Positions 15,525 through 16,948 of a stretch of DNA of 16,948 bases are shown piece after piece; within the stretch, counting starts at the first letter, position 1, and each line of letters begins with the position of its first letter. The notes beneath the pieces are model-generated. The model ran no database searches. It was not told the DNA's origin and saw only the letters and a list, made by a program, of their open reading frames with translations. The stretch comes from DATCZB01 sp035513215 (GTDB taxonomy: Bacteria > Pseudomonadota > Gammaproteobacteria > Steroidobacterales > Rariloculaceae): positions 1 through 16,948 of the forward strand of contig DATKCK010000021.1 of the NCBI GenBank assembly GCA_035513215.1, in the 5' to 3' direction. The position numbers and the translations under genes are program-made.

Positions 15525-16948
15525 CTAGCAGACCATCCAGAACGCGAGCGTCAGCCGCGGAAACTCGAAGAACGAGTCTTTCGGGTGCCAGGCCGCGTGA
15601 AAGAACTCGGACGGAAAAATCAGCATTCTGCCGGGCACCATATCGACCGTGCCGACCCGTTCCCAGAGCTCGTCGGCTCTTTCCGGCCAGTAGTCGAGGC
15701 CGGTCTCGGCGATCCGCGAGTCGGCCTTGACGGCGTTGGCATACGCCTCGTCGATGATCAGGGACCCTGATTTCCGGAAGCGAAAGAAGGCCGTGCCGCC
15801 GGAACATTCATCCCGGCCATTCAGGTAGACGATACAAGTGAATGACCTCTGCGCCCTTTCCGTCATGTCGCTGTGCGGCACCGCGAAATCGCCGCGCTTG
15901 TCCTTGATTTGCATGAACCAGTTGACGTCGATGCTGGCATCGGCGGGCCGCGTGCCGAGCCGGTAGATCTGCTGGATCGCCTTCTGGGCGACCGAGACGA
16001 GGCTCGTCGGAAAGCGAATCGGAACGCGCAGCCGGCAATCGTAGTAGTCGGCGAAGTTGCGCCCGCCCGCCTCGTGCTTCCAGTTTGCGGCCGGCATGCT
16101 CCCGATGACGTCGCGGACACGCTCCGGGTGCTTTAGAACTTCGTCGATGACGACCGTGGGGATCTGCTTCTGTATCGGCTTGACGTTCAGATGAAGGTTC
16201 ATCTCGACGTCGAACAGCTCGTTGAAAAGATAGGGCTTTCCGGCCGCGCCGGCGGGGCCCCGAACGGTCGCCGCAGCCTCGATGCCTGAAGACTCAGTGC
16301 CCGCCTCCGTTGCGGCTGCGGCCTTGGTGCCCCCGGCCTCGGTGCCCGCGGCGTCGGTGTCCGCGCCGCCTCCGGCAGCTCCGGCGACGACCGCCGAACT
16401 CCGCGCCTGAGCCTGCGCCTCGCGCAGATTGATCGCAATCGACACCCTGCGTTTGCCGCTCTTGTTGCATTGCACGCTGTGCCCGAACCAGGACTCGAAC
16501 ATCACGAGCCGGCCGGGCTTCGGCTCCACGGCGATTTCCGGCCGCGTCAGCAGGCCGCTGCCCACCGTGCGGGTGAACTGCCGATAGCCGCGACGCTCGC
16601 CGATCGGATCCGGAAACACGATGCAGCCGCAATCGTCGGGCGCTTCGACGTAGTAGCTGCAAGACAAAAGACTGCCGTCATGGGTGTGCTGCCCCTCCTG
16701 AGCGCCGGGCTCGAACTCGTTGATCCAGGCGCGCTCGATCTCGAGCTGCCGCGCCGGCAGCCCGAGCCTGCCCTCGAGAAACGTGCTCGCGGCCGCGAAG
16801 ACGACCTCCTCTAGCTCCGGCAGCTCGGCGTCGGCCAGAATCGACTGCTCCGGCTTGTAATACGTCGTCGTGACCGACTCTTCCGGAGACGGCAGGACAT
16901 CACGCCTGGCCAGATCCGTCTCGAGATAGGCCGACACCTTCGCCTGGA
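15525..16948 (-). CDS. Double 2OG-Fe(II) oxygenase (PF13759-type plus DUF6445-like), 5' end outside window
   Basis: The frame is open to the right edge, so the true start probably lies beyond base 16948; a GTG at 16937 is possible but would lack the usual N-terminal FPTP segment. Counting from that GTG (470 residues), the first domain has QHTHDGSLLSCSYYVE (83-98; His84, His86, Asp87) and SWFGHSVQC (149-157; His153), as in TIGR02466/PF13759 enzymes. Residues 175-232 are a low-complexity Ala/Gly/Thr/Glu linker. The second domain has VPHSDMTERAQRSF (353-366; His355, Asp357), GGTAFFRFRKSG (380-391), FPSEFFHAAW (441-450; His447) and Arg461, resembling DUF6445-type oxygenases. Both domains keep an apparent metal triad. 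It has no signal peptide in view and heads an operon with QW paralogue 2. Substrates are unknown. Confidence 0.82.
   Translation of the reverse strand, partial: QAKVSAYLETDLARRDVLPSPEESVTTTYYKPEQSILADAELPELEEVVFAAASTFLEGRLGLPARQLEIERAWINEFEPGAQEGQHTHDGSLLSCSYYVEAPDDCGCIVFPDPIGERRGYRQFTRTVGSGLLTRPEIAVEPKPGRLVMFESWFGHSVQCNKSGKRRVSIAINLREAQAQARSSAVVAGAAGGGADTDAAGTEAGGTKAAAATEAGTESSGIEAAATVRGPAGAAGKPYLFNELFDVEMNLHLNVKPIQKQIPTVVIDEVLKHPERVRDVIGSMPAANWKHEAGGRNFADYYDCRLRVPIRFPTSLVSVAQKAIQQIYRLGTRPADASIDVNWFMQIKDKRGDFAVPHSDMTERAQRSFTCIVYLNGRDECSGGTAFFRFRKSGSLIIDEAYANAVKADSRIAETGLDYWPERADELWERVGTVDMVPGRMLIFPSEFFHAAWHPKDSFFEFPRLTLAFWMVC

Noticed and set aside
14920..15807. 295-codon minus-strand open frame spanning two genes
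   Set aside because: It is an alternate frame across the end of the double oxygenase and QW paralogue 2, Arg-rich, and both real genes have conserved motifs in their own frames.

Overview
This window looks like chromosomal DNA of a GC-rich, Gram-negative proteobacterium, most likely a gammaproteobacterium of the Steroidobacter/Woeseia kind. The reasons are a recognisable SecB export chaperone, a large TonB-dependent outer-membrane receptor, Sec signal peptides on many products, and GC-rich codon use that leaves long antisense shadow frames. The taxonomic guess is inference; there is no rRNA or other strong marker gene here.

Layout. The left edge (1-138) holds the C-terminal end of an IS630-type transposase. 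Its stop codon overlaps the stop codon of a convergent secreted-protein gene (135-1877, minus), which follows a DUF6152-like gene (1964-2356, minus) in a two-gene unit. Divergent from these is a plus-strand protease unit: a trypsin-like serine protease (2554-3465) overlapping a two-domain M16 zinc peptidase (3437-6334). Next come a TIGR02466/PF13759-type 2OG-Fe(II) oxygenase (6339-7019, minus) and, divergently, a small QW-motif protein (7070-7774, plus). A very long TonB-dependent receptor (7826-11515, minus) with its own intrinsic terminator converges on the QW-motif gene. A roughly 320-base divergent control region separates the receptor from a plus-strand group: a periplasmic two-cysteine protein (11834-12490), a five-TPR O-GlcNAc-transferase (SPINDLY)-like protein (12523-14295) and secB (14341-14799). 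The right edge holds a second QW-motif paralogue (14811-15512, minus), 12 bases downstream of a double 2OG oxygenase gene (15525 to beyond the window edge, minus).

How the parts may fit. The most striking signal is that an uncharacterised ~234-residue family occurs twice, each time directly beside a 2OG-Fe(II) oxygenase: once divergent and 50 bases apart, once as an apparent operon. The two copies are about 54% identical over a 113-residue ungapped core by hand count. Together with the OGT-like transferase, two exported proteases, SecB and the cysteine-rich receptor, the region could be a peptide or protein modification, export and uptake locus. Only the repeated pairing is seen directly; the integrated role is inference.

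No tRNA, rRNA, CRISPR array or complete insertion sequence was recognised. Gaps between genes are short apart from 2357-2553 and 11516-11833, and both are described.
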